Source: Streptomyces sp. DI166
GTDB lineage: Bacteria > Actinomycetota > Actinomycetes > Streptomycetales > Streptomycetaceae
Length of the DNA: 64,000 nt
Direction of reading: 5' to 3'
Assembly: GCF_900091315.1 (NCBI RefSeq)
Contig: NZ_FLSP01000007.1
Coordinates: 88,084-152,083, forward strand
Each line of letters begins with the position of its first letter. Positions within the stretch are counted from its first letter, which is position 1. Position numbers and translations under genes: made by a program. Below are positions 57,722 through 64,000 of this stretch, piece after piece. A model generated the notes under the pieces. That model was given only the letters and a program-made list of their open reading frames with translations. It was not told the origin of the DNA and did not search any database.

Positions 57722-58543
57722 TCACGGATCTTGGTCCTGGCCGGAGCGCTCGTCGAAGACGCGCATGGCCTTGGCGGTGACCGGGCCGGGGGCGCCGGGC
57801 AGTTCGCGCTCGTCGACGCGGTGCACGGCCTGGACGTCCCGCAGCGTGGACGTCAGGAAGATCTCGTCGGCCCGCTGGAGCACGTCCAGCGGCAGGTCGG
57901 TCTCCTGTGCGCCGGTCCACTCCACGACCAGCTCGCGGGTGATGCCCGCCAGGCAGCCGGAGGCGAGCGGCGGGGTGTGGATCTCGCCGTCCAGGACGAC
58001 GAAGACGTTGGAGCCGGTGCCCTCGCAGAGCTGCCCGACGGTGTTGGCGAACAGCGCCTCGGAGCCGCCGTGTTGGTGGGCGCGGGCCAGGGCGACGACG
58101 TTCTCCGCGTAGGAGGTGGTCTTCAGGCCGGTGAGGGCGCCGCGTTCGTTGCGGGTCCACGGGACCGTGATCACGGCGGTGGAGTCCGGGCGGCGGGCGG
58201 TCTCGCCGAGGGCGACGACGAGCGTCGGGCCGTGCTCGCCGCGGTCGGAGCCGAGGGGGCCGTGGCCGCCGGTGTAGGTGATGCGCAGGCGGCCCAGCGG
58301 CATGGGGTTGGCCTCGATCACGGCGGCGCAGGCGCGGCGGACCTCGTCGAGGTCGGGATCGGGCAGGCCGAGGCCTTGGGCCGAGCGCGTCAGGCGGGCC
58401 AGGTGGCGGGTGAGCGCGAAGGCACGGCCGTCCGTGACCTTCACCGTCTCGAAGATGCCGTCGCCCACGGTCAAGCCGTGGTCGAAGACGGAGACGCGGG
58501 CGGACTCGATGTCCTGCAGCCCGCCGTCGAGCCAGATCTTCAC
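57722..58543 (-). CDS. pabC: Aminotransferase class IV, probable aminodeoxychorismate lyase
   Basis: 273 aa, PLP-dependent. The PLP lysine is K141 in GLKTTSYAENVVALARA, with FVVLDGEIHTPPLASGCLAGITRELV near 190. Could make p-aminobenzoate from aminodeoxychorismate in folate synthesis, supported by pabB 3 bp upstream; branched-chain-type activity cannot be excluded. GTG start. Same strand as pabB. Confidence 0.88.
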   Translation of the reverse strand: MKIWLDGGLQDIESARVSVFDHGLTVGDGIFETVKVTDGRAFALTRHLARLTRSAQGLGLPDPDLDEVRRACAAVIEANPMPLGRLRITYTGGHGPLGSDRGEHGPTLVVALGETARRPDSTAVITVPWTRNERGALTGLKTTSYAENVVALARAHQHGGSEALFANTVGQLCEGTGSNVFVVLDGEIHTPPLASGCLAGITRELVVEWTGAQETDLPLDVLQRADEIFLTSTLRDVQAVHRVDERELPGAPGPVTAKAMRVFDERSGQDQDP

Positions 58544-58546
58544 TTC

Positions 58547-59587
58547 CTAGAGCCCCTCTCCACTGACCTCGTACTCGCCCGACGCTACCGCGAGCAGCCG
58601 GGACGCCTTCAGCTCGGTCTCCCGCCACTCTCCCTCGGGGTCCGAGCCCCAGGTGATGCCGGCGCCGGTGCCGAAGCGCAGGACACCGTCGGCGCGGTCG
58701 ATCCAGAAGGTGCGGATGCCGACCGCCAGCTCTCCGGTGCCCCGGTCGGCATCGACCCAGCCGACGCCGCCGCAGTACGGGCCGCGGGGCGCCGTCTCCA
58801 GCGCGTCGATGATCCGCAGCGCACTGGACTTGGGGGCGCCGGTGACCGAGCCGGGCGGGAAGGTGGCGTCCAGCAGCTCGGGCCAGCCGGCGTCGGGGCG
58901 CAGCTCGCCGCGGACGGTGGAGACGAGGTGGACGAGGCCGGGGTGCTTCTCCACGGCGCACAGGTCGGGGACGCTCACCGTCCCGGTGGCGCAGACGCGG
59001 CCGATGTCGTTGCGGACCAGGTCCACGATCATGACGTTCTCGGCGTAGTCCTTCTCCAGCAGGTCCGCCTCGGTGCGCCCGGTGCCCTTGATCGGCCCGG
59101 ACTCCACGACGCGGCCGTCGCGGCGCAGGAACAGCTCCGGCGAGGCGGTGGCGATCTCCACGCCGTGCTCCGGCAGGCGGATCGTTCCTGCGTACGGCGC
59201 CGGGTTGCCGCGGGCCAGCAGCGCGGTGAGGGCGTCCACATCGGCGTCGGGGGCGACGGGAGCGGAGAGCACCCGGCAGAGGTTGGCCTGGTAGACCTCG
59301 CCGGCCGCGATGTGCTCCCGGATCCGGCGCACACCCGCGGTGTACGCGGCGTGGTCGAGGGACGAGGTCCAGCCGCTCGCGGCGGGGCCGTGCCAGGCTC
59401 CGGGCACCGGGTCGGGCACGGGCGATTCCCGTACGTCCTGGAAGCGGGCGCAGGTCAGACGGCCCTCGAAGTCCGCGGCGACGGCCCAGAAGCCGGTGGA
59501 GTCGAGGGCCTCGGGGTCGTGGGTGACGTCGAGCAGGCCGGTGGCAAGGCGGTTGCCGAAGCGGGCCAGGGGAGGGAGGTCGAGCAC
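58547..59587 (-). CDS. pabB: Chorismate-binding enzyme, probable aminodeoxychorismate synthase component I
   Basis: 346 aa, anthranilate/PABA synthase component I. Conserved motifs: PIKGTGRTEADLLEKDYAENVMIVDLVRNDIGRV near 190 and FPPGSVTGAPKSSALRIIDALE near 250. Supplies aminodeoxychorismate to the adjacent PabC. No glutaminase component is in the window. The GTG at 59585-59587 is chosen; a GTG at 59651-59653 would add 22 residues. Short for PabB (about 450 aa), lacking most of the N-terminal part. Confidence 0.88.
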   Translation of the reverse strand: MLDLPPLARFGNRLATGLLDVTHDPEALDSTGFWAVAADFEGRLTCARFQDVRESPVPDPVPGAWHGPAASGWTSSLDHAAYTAGVRRIREHIAAGEVYQANLCRVLSAPVAPDADVDALTALLARGNPAPYAGTIRLPEHGVEIATASPELFLRRDGRVVESGPIKGTGRTEADLLEKDYAENVMIVDLVRNDIGRVCATGTVSVPDLCAVEKHPGLVHLVSTVRGELRPDAGWPELLDATFPPGSVTGAPKSSALRIIDALETAPRGPYCGGVGWVDADRGTGELAVGIRTFWIDRADGVLRFGTGAGITWGSDPEGEWRETELKASRLLAVASGEYEVSGEGL

Positions 59588-59707
59588 GCTGTCGAGTCTA
59601 TGACCGGTGCCGTCCGGGTGACCCGGGCCCGTCTCCCTCAGGGCCCTGACCACGTGCGGAGGCGGGCCGGGCCGGGGCGCGGGGCAGCACGCTGCACAAA
59701 CGCGTTT

Positions 59708-59735
59708 TTGTACTGGCCCAGGAATCCGCTAGAGT
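59708..59735 (+). promoter_or_regulatory. Promoter of the tRNA cluster
   Basis: -35 TTGTAC (59708-59713), 16-base spacer, -10 TAGAGT (59730-59735). About 41 bases before the first tRNA. The -10 matches other housekeeping tRNA promoters. Confidence 0.8.
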
Positions 59736-59776
59736 TCAACACGTCGCCGGGACGCGCAAGCGGACCGGAAAGACAG

Positions 59777-59849
59777 GCGAACGTAGCTCAGTTGGTAGAG
59801 CGCAACCTTGCCAAGGTTGAGGTCGCGAGTTCGAACCTCGTCGTTCGCT
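59777..59849 (+). tRNA. tRNA-Gly (anticodon GCC)
   Basis: 73 nt with acceptor GCGAACG/CGTTCGC, anticodon loop TTGCCAA, T-arm GAGTTCGAACCTC and discriminator T. First gene of the cluster. Confidence 0.97.
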
Positions 59850-59888
59850 CGAAAGAGCAAGGGGGATCATCCCGAACCCCGCACTCCT

Positions 59889-59962
59889 GGTGGAGTGGCC
59901 GAGAGGCGAGGCAACGGCCTGCAAAGCCGTCTACACGGGTTCAAATCCCGTCTCCACCTCCA
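59889..59962 (+). tRNA. tRNA-Cys (anticodon GCA), with encoded CCA
   Basis: 71 nt plus CCA. Acceptor GGTGGAG/CTCCACC, anticodon loop CTGCAAA, T-arm GGGTTCAAATCCC, discriminator T at 59959 followed by CCA at 59960-59962. Confidence 0.96.
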
Positions 59963-59963
59963 A

Positions 59964-60035
59964 GGACGATTAGCTCAGCGGGAGAGCGCTTCCCTGACAC
60001 GGAAGAGGTCACTGGTTCAATCCCAGTATCGTCCA
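59964..60035 (+). tRNA. tRNA-Val (anticodon GAC), copy 1
   Basis: 72 nt. Acceptor GGACGAT/ATCGTCC, D-arm TAGCTCAGCGGGAGAGC, anticodon loop CTGACAC, T-arm TGGTTCAATCCCA. Discriminator A. Confidence 0.97.
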
Positions 60036-60037
60036 CT

Positions 60038-60071
60038 GGATCTTCGGATCCTGGGTCTTCCTCGAAGATCC
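60038..60071 (+). other. Spacer hairpin between tRNA-Val copies 1 and 2
   Basis: GGATCTTCG (60038-60046) pairs with CGAAGATCC (60063-60071). May guide RNA processing between the tRNAs. Confidence 0.5.
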
Positions 60072-60078
60072 GAACCCC

Positions 60079-60150
60079 GCGCGATTAGCTCAGCGGGAGA
60101 GCGCTTCCCTGACACGGAAGAGGTCACTGGTTCAATCCCAGTATCGCGCA
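60079..60150 (+). tRNA. tRNA-Val (anticodon GAC), copy 2, with variant acceptor stem
   Basis: 72 nt. Body identical to copies 1 and 3 but the acceptor stem is GCGCGAT/ATCGCGC instead of GGACGAT/ATCGTCC. The paired changes keep the stem perfect. Confidence 0.97.
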
Positions 60151-60159
60151 CGCAAGATC

Positions 60160-60177
60160 CACGACCTTCGGGTCGTG
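60160..60177 (+). other. UUCG-tetraloop hairpin between tRNA-Val copies 2 and 3
   Basis: CACGACC (60160-60166), TTCG (60167-60170) and GGTCGTG (60171-60177) form a stable stem-loop. It may be a processing signal. Confidence 0.55.
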
Positions 60178-60184
60178 ATCCCGA

Positions 60185-60256
60185 GGACGATTAGCTCAGC
60201 GGGAGAGCGCTTCCCTGACACGGAAGAGGTCACTGGTTCAATCCCAGTATCGTCCA
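60185..60256 (+). tRNA. tRNA-Val (anticodon GAC), copy 3
   Basis: 72 nt and identical to copy 1, including the acceptor stem. Last tRNA of the cluster. Confidence 0.97.
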
Positions 60257-60265
60257 CACACCGAG

Positions 60266-60294
60266 AGCCCCGGTCGCTGCTAGCGGCCGGGGCT
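60266..60294 (+). terminator. Terminator after the tRNA cluster
   Basis: AGCCCCGG (60266-60273) pairs with CCGGGGCT (60287-60294), with partial inner pairing; 10 bp after the last tRNA, followed by TCG-rich sequence. Confidence 0.8.
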
Positions 60295-60345
60295 TCGTCG
60301 TGTGCCGGTTCTGCTGGTTCTACCAGTTCCGCCGGTTCCGCCGGA

Positions 60346-60633
60346 TCAGCTGGAGAAGAGCATGTGACCGAAGCTCTTGTGGCGCTTGTGGCCGTAGTGG
60401 CCGCCGTGGTGCGGGGCGCCCCAGGCGGGGGCCGCGGGGGCGGGAGCCGCCGGGTAGGCCTGCGGGGCGGGCGGAGCCGGCGGGGCCGGCTGGGACCACT
60501 GGGACTCCAGGCGGGTCAGGGCCTCCAGCTCGCCGTAGTCGAGGAATATCCCGCGGCAGCCGCTGCACTGCTCGATCTGGACGCCGTTGCGGTTGTAGGT
60601 GTGCATCTGTGCACGGCACTTCGGACACTGCAT
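60346..60633 (-). CDS. Zinc-ribbon protein (TFIIB-type)
   Basis: 95 aa. N-terminal zinc ribbon C-P-K-C ... C-S-G-C (residues 3-6 and 23-26) in MQCPKCRAQMHTY and IEQCSGCRGIFLDYGELEAL, then a Pro/Ala-rich linker and a His/Gly-rich tail (HHGGHYGHKRHK) ending in MLFSS. A common actinobacterial protein of unknown role, probably nucleic-acid or metal associated. ATG with AGGAG upstream. Confidence 0.88.
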   Translation of the reverse strand: MQCPKCRAQMHTYNRNGVQIEQCSGCRGIFLDYGELEALTRLESQWSQPAPPAPPAPQAYPAAPAPAAPAWGAPHHGGHYGHKRHKSFGHMLFSS

Positions 60634-60712
60634 GTCGGCTCAACTCCTGCCGGTCGGTACTGCTTCGGCTGTCGCCTGGACAGACTCTGTCCGGGCCACG
60701 GTCGGTTGCACC

Positions 60713-61651
60713 CTACGTGGCGGATTCGCACGTCAACTCGGGCGGGGTCGCGGCCATGCGCGCGCAGGCGTCGATCAAGGACTGCTCGACCTCGTCGAGA
60801 GGGCGTGCGGCGCGCGCCGCCTTGGTGAGCGCGGTGGCGGCGGTCTGGACGGTGAGGGCGCGGGCGGGGATGTCCAGGGCGGGCCAGGGATCGCCGTGCG
60901 GGGGTACGGCGGGGCCGCCCGCCTCCCGGTACGCGGTGAGGAAACGGGTCCAGTCCTCCGGGGGGAGGAGTCCGCAGGCGTACCAGGCTGCCGGGCGGGC
61001 GAGGTCCCAGGTGGGGGTGCCGGTGCCGAGGTCGTCCACGTCGATGAGCCGCCAGTCGTCGTGAGGGGCGGGGTTTCGTACGAGTTGGCCGAGGTGGAAG
61101 TCGCCGTGGCAGAGGGTGCCGTCCTCTGGGGGTGCGGCCTCTCCCCTGGCCCAGGCGGGGAGTGCTTGCCAGGCCTGGAGGACGGGGGTGGTGGCGGTGC
61201 TGCCGGGTTCCGTGGCGCGGAGTCGTTCGACGGCTCGTGCGGCCTTGGCGGGGCCGCGCATGGGGGGTGTGCGCGGAAGGGGTGGGTGGAGGTGGAGGCG
61301 GGCGAGGAGGGTGGCCGCGGCTGCCCAGGGGGCGGTGTCGGGGGTGCGCGGGTCCACGGGGTCGCCGTACGGCCAGAAGGTGACCAGGCGGTCGTGCAGT
61401 TCGGCGGGCGTTGCCTTGAGCGGGGGCAGGAGTACGTCGGGGAGGGTGCTGGCGGTGGCCAGGCGGAGGGTGAGTTCGGTGTGGTCGGTGCCTGGGGGGT
61501 GGGCCTTGGCGACGGTCTCGGCATGCCGTACGACGGTGGCGTCCGGGCGGTCGGCGAGTGTTCCGGTGTCGTGGCAGGGGCAGGCGGGGCGGTGGGCGTG
61601 GGCGGCTTCTTCGGCGGTGCGGGTCAGCTGCGCGGCGAGGGTGGGGGTCAC
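60713..61651 (-). CDS. Phosphotransferase of the APH family
   Basis: 312 aa, protein-kinase-like fold. The catalytic loop is GTLCHGDFHLGQLVRN near 205 (HGDxxxxN-like) with the DFG-like metal motif IDVDDLGTGTP near 235. The ATP-binding part is VVRHAETVAKAHPPG near 40. Could phosphorylate an aminoglycoside, choline or other alcohol; the substrate is unknown. GTG at 61649-61651 with AGCGGAG upstream. Confidence 0.88.
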   Translation of the reverse strand: MTPTLAAQLTRTAEEAAHAHRPACPCHDTGTLADRPDATVVRHAETVAKAHPPGTDHTELTLRLATASTLPDVLLPPLKATPAELHDRLVTFWPYGDPVDPRTPDTAPWAAAATLLARLHLHPPLPRTPPMRGPAKAARAVERLRATEPGSTATTPVLQAWQALPAWARGEAAPPEDGTLCHGDFHLGQLVRNPAPHDDWRLIDVDDLGTGTPTWDLARPAAWYACGLLPPEDWTRFLTAYREAGGPAVPPHGDPWPALDIPARALTVQTAATALTKAARAARPLDEVEQSLIDACARMAATPPELTCESAT

Positions 61652-61714
61652 GGGGCTCCGCTTCCTGCGGGGGTTTGTCTGGGGGTGAGGGTACGCAGGG
61701 GGTGGGGCGTTGGG

Positions 61715-61855
61715 GTGCGGTGGCCCTGGCCGGGGTTGCTGGGGTGCTCCTGGCGGGGGTGGTGCGGTGGCCCTGGCCGGGGTTGCTGGGGTGCTCCTGG
61801 CGGGGGTGCTGCGGTGGCCTTGGCTGGGGTTCGTTGGTGCGGTGCCCGCGGCCGT
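61715..61855. repeat. 47-bp tandem repeat, about three copies
   Basis: Unit GTGCGGTGGCCCTGGCC... at 61715-61761 and 61762-61808 is nearly identical; a third, degenerate copy begins at 61809. G-rich strand (GGGG runs). 47 bp is not a multiple of three, so it is not coding. Confidence 0.8.
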
Positions 61856-62115
61856 GGTTGCCGTGGGGGTGGGATCGCTGGGCCCGCGCTGGCGGGGTGC
61901 CGCCCGCGCCCACCCGTGCCGCCCTTGGCGGCACGAATGCCCGCGGCTTTGGCGGGCGGGGCTGTGCGGCAGCCCGCGGCTTGGCCGCTGGGTGGGGGGC
62001 AGGGTTGTGCGGCGGCCCGCGGATTTGGCTCAGGGCGGCGGACGGGGTTGGGCGGCAGCCCGTGCTGTGCGTACCGGACGGGTGGGGTCCGGTCTGGGCC
62101 TGCTCGGGGAAAGGT

Positions 62116-62149
62116 AATGCCGGCGCAGCTCCCCAGCTGCGCCGGCATT
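62116..62149 (-). terminator. Terminator downstream of the 59-aa membrane protein
   Basis: Perfect 15-bp stem AATGCCGGCGCAGCT (62116-62130) with 62135-62149 and loop CCCC. Minus-strand side is followed by TACCTTTCC. About 88 bp after the stop of the gene at 62237. Confidence 0.85.
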
Positions 62150-62236
62150 GTTGCCGTCCGCCGCACCCCCGTCCCCACGGGGTTTCATGGGTGGATGTCC
62201 CCGCCCGGACCGCTCTTCCGGGCCTGGGGTCGCCGC

Positions 62237-62416
62237 TCAGCGCCCCAGCATCACGCCCACGGACGACGCCTGTGTGGCCACCGTCTCCCAGCCGTCGAAG
62301 ACGACGAGGAGCAGGGCCGCCAGGGGAAGGGCCATCAGCGTCGCCACCAGTGGGTGGCGACGGCCCTGGCGGCGCGTCTGTGTGCGGAGCACCGTCCGCG
62401 GGGCCGTCTGGGCCAT
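62237..62416 (-). CDS. 59-aa membrane microprotein
   Basis: Short gene with a strong ribosome site (AGGAGAGGG) before the ATG at 62414-62416. Basic N-terminus (PRTVLRTQTRRQGRRHP), then one membrane helix of about 20 residues (LVATLMALPLAALLLVVF), then polar TVATQASSVGVMLGR. Looks real; followed by a terminator. Function unknown. Confidence 0.75.
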   Translation of the reverse strand: MAQTAPRTVLRTQTRRQGRRHPLVATLMALPLAALLLVVFDGWETVATQASSVGVMLGR

Positions 62417-63009
62417 GGTCCCTCTCCTGACCGTCTGTGTGTGGTTCCTGGCAGCGGCGGGTGCCTGACCTCGGGGGACGAGTGCTGCACCCGCCGCTTG
62501 ACCACAAATCTACGGGCGTGGCCCTCTTCGCACGTCATGCCCTCGTACCGATTGCCTGGCCTCCGAGAGGATGAGCCGCACCCCGGGGAGTACTCCCCTG
62601 GGTGGAGACGGAGTCCTAGGTCTCGGGGTCTTCCCTGAGGGGGCGCCCGCTGTGTCCCGGTTTCGCGGCGCCCCTCTCCGCCCGGGGCGCCTCTGGGGTG
62701 ACTTCGATCACTTCCGTCGCGGGGTTGGTGGGGGTCGTGATCGTTCCGGGGGTCCAGGGGTTCGTTGGGGGGTGGGTGGTTGGGGGTGGTTGTCAGTCGT
62801 GTGTGGTCGTCGCGATCAACCCGCCTTGCGCGGAAGGTGGTTGGGATCACGGGTGGGAGCAAGTCGGTTGGTTTTTCAGGGGGCTGACCTACCCTCAACT
62901 TCTCCGTCCGGCGTCCGCACAATCCGCCGCCCCGAGAGGGCGCGGCCTCTGCGCGCGGGCGGCCCGGGAAACGTAAGCTGTGGCACGTCACAGGGACCGG
63001 GCAGCGGGG
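62417..63009. other. 593-bp region upstream of the kinase
   Basis: No gene seen. Contains a G-rich stretch (62757-62789) and a hairpin-like GGGGAGTACTCCCC (about 62583-62597). Probably the kinase and microprotein promoters. Confidence 0.5.
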
Positions 63010-64000
63010 ATGAACATGGCGATGATGCGCCTGAGGCGCGAGGACCCGCGCGTCGTCGGCTCGTTCAGGCTTCACAGGCGGCTGGGCGCGGGCGGAATGG
63101 GCGTGGTCTACCTGGGCTCCGACAAGAAGGGGCAGCGGGTCGCGCTGAAGGTCATCCGGCCGGATCTGGCCGAGGACCAGGAGTTCCGTTCCCGGTTCGC
63201 GCGCGAGGTGTCCGCCGCGCGCCGCATCCGCGGGGGCTGCACCGCGCGGCTCGTCGCCGCCGATCTCGACGCCGACCGGCCGTGGTTCGCCACCCAGTAC
63301 GTACCCGGCCCCTCCCTGCACGACAAGGTCGTCGACGAGGGGGCCCTCGGCGCGGCCGAGGTCGCCGCGATCGGGGCCGCGCTGTCGGAGGGGCTGGTCG
63401 CGGTCCACGAGGCCGGGGTCGTGCACCGGGACCTGAAGCCGTCCAACATCCTGCTGTCCCCGAAGGGACCGCGGATCATCGACTTCGGCATCGCCTGGGC
63501 CACCGGCGCCTCCACGCTCACCCACGTCGGCACGGCGGTGGGCTCCCCCGGCTTCCTCGCCCCGGAGCAGGTGCGCGGCGCCGCGGTCACCCCGGCGACG
63601 GACGTGTTCTCGCTCGGCGCGACCCTGGCGTACGCGTCGATGGGTGACTCGCCCTTCGGGCACGGCAGTTCCGAGGTGATGCTGTACCGCGTGGTGCACG
63701 AGGAGCCGCAGTTGCACGGTGTGCCCGACGCGTTGGCGCCGCTGGTGCGGGCCTGTCTCGCCAAGGACCCCGAGGAACGGCCGACCACGCTCCAGTTGTC
63801 GATGCGGCTCAAGGAGATCGCCGCGCGTGAGGCCCAGGGCCTGGCCGAGCTGCGTCCGCCCGCGCCGCGTACCGGGGAGGCGGACCGGCCGACCGGTCGG
63901 CTCGCCGACACCTATCCCGAGCGGCAGCGCCGTCCGCAGGGCGGCACGCAGGGGACGCCGTCGCGCGGTGGCGGACCGTCCCGGCCCGTGCCGTCGCGGG
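63010..64000 (+). CDS. Ser/Thr protein kinase (PknB-like), 3' part missing
   Basis: 330 codons visible; the frame is open to the right edge. Glycine loop LGAGGMGVVYLG near residue 25-36, catalytic lysine K47 in VALKV, HRDLKPSN near 141, DFG near 159, and APEQ near 184. Hanks-type kinase with an Ala/Pro/Arg-rich juxtamembrane start (RPPAPRTGEADRP) after residue 280. ATG at 63010 with GCGGGG close by; ATG at 63016 is also possible. The full gene probably has a membrane helix and PASTA or other sensor beyond the window. Confidence 0.93.
   Translation, partial: MNMAMMRLRREDPRVVGSFRLHRRLGAGGMGVVYLGSDKKGQRVALKVIRPDLAEDQEFRSRFAREVSAARRIRGGCTARLVAADLDADRPWFATQYVPGPSLHDKVVDEGALGAAEVAAIGAALSEGLVAVHEAGVVHRDLKPSNILLSPKGPRIIDFGIAWATGASTLTHVGTAVGSPGFLAPEQVRGAAVTPATDVFSLGATLAYASMGDSPFGHGSSEVMLYRVVHEEPQLHGVPDALAPLVRACLAKDPEERPTTLQLSMRLKEIAAREAQGLAELRPPAPRTGEADRPTGRLADTYPERQRRPQGGTQGTPSRGGGPSRPVPSR

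Larger units (their letters stand above)
61652..62236. other. 585-bp G-rich intergenic region with tandem repeats
   Basis: No gene seen. It contains the 47-bp tandem repeat (61715-61855) and the terminator at 62116-62149. Confidence 0.6.

Noticed and set aside
61715..61855. Possible CRISPR array
   Set aside because: The 47-bp units are contiguous without spacers, so this is a tandem repeat.

Overview
The window is high-GC actinobacterial chromosome, almost certainly Streptomyces. It encodes SsgB (sporulation-specific, 137 aa), DUF949/DUF6167-type and PGPGW small membrane proteins found in actinomycetes, a bifunctional Rel next to apt-secF-secD-yajC-ruvBAC-yebC-pdxTS, and GTG starts, four-base ATGA/GTGA overlaps and strong GC bias throughout. 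The gene order matches my memory of the S. coelicolor SCO1497-SCO1550 region; I could not align it. No prophage, transposase, integrase, CRISPR array or secondary-metabolite cluster was found.

Layout. 1-6.8 kb (minus strand): a run of DUF948, DUF6167, alaS, ruvX, mltG, aroE and a cut-off membrane protein. 6.9-9.1 kb (plus): an AfsR/NB-ARC-like ATPase with no visible DNA-binding domain. 9.2-14.4 kb (minus): rpsD, rarA, a VKOR-like disulfide enzyme, hisS and a metallo-beta-lactamase-fold hydrolase. 14.6-16.8 kb (plus): a membrane-anchored cyclophilin and a DUF349 protein. 16.9-28.6 kb (minus): rel, apt, secF, secD, yajC, ruvB, ruvA, ruvC, yebC, pdxT, pdxS. 29-40 kb: a phosphatidylinositol-mannoside block (mannosyltransferase, acyltransferase, phosphatidylinositol-phosphate synthase) plus HIT protein and thrS on the minus strand, with an EF-G-like GTPase, a membrane protein and a potassium-channel-like protein inserted on the plus strand.

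40-43 kb: a translationally coupled pair (DUF4365 PD-(D/E)XK-like protein plus an unknown protein) divergent from a DnaQ-type exonuclease. 43-53 kb: two identical tRNA-Val(CAC) genes in the same orientation bracket about 9.9 kb that holds a START-like protein, a large polytopic membrane protein and a rhamnogalacturonan-use cassette (Tat-exported exo-lyase, DUF624/YesL protein, two permeases, a lipoprotein binding protein, and a LacI-type palindrome upstream). 53-59.6 kb: PGPGW membrane protein, ssgB, a CGNR zinc-finger regulator, small proteins, a DsbA-like thioredoxin-fold protein, a double GNAT, and pabC/pabB. 59.7-60.3 kb: a tRNA cluster Gly-Cys-Val-Val-Val. 60.3-64 kb: a zinc-ribbon protein, a phosphotransferase, a G-rich repeat zone, a 59-aa membrane protein and the start of a Ser/Thr kinase that runs off the end.

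Most of the window is housekeeping: translation (alaS, hisS, thrS, rpsD, tRNAs), stringent response and purine salvage, protein export, Holliday-junction resolution, vitamin B6 and folate/chorismate metabolism, and cell envelope. The most accessory-like parts are the tRNA-flanked rhamnogalacturonan block and the DUF4365 pair.
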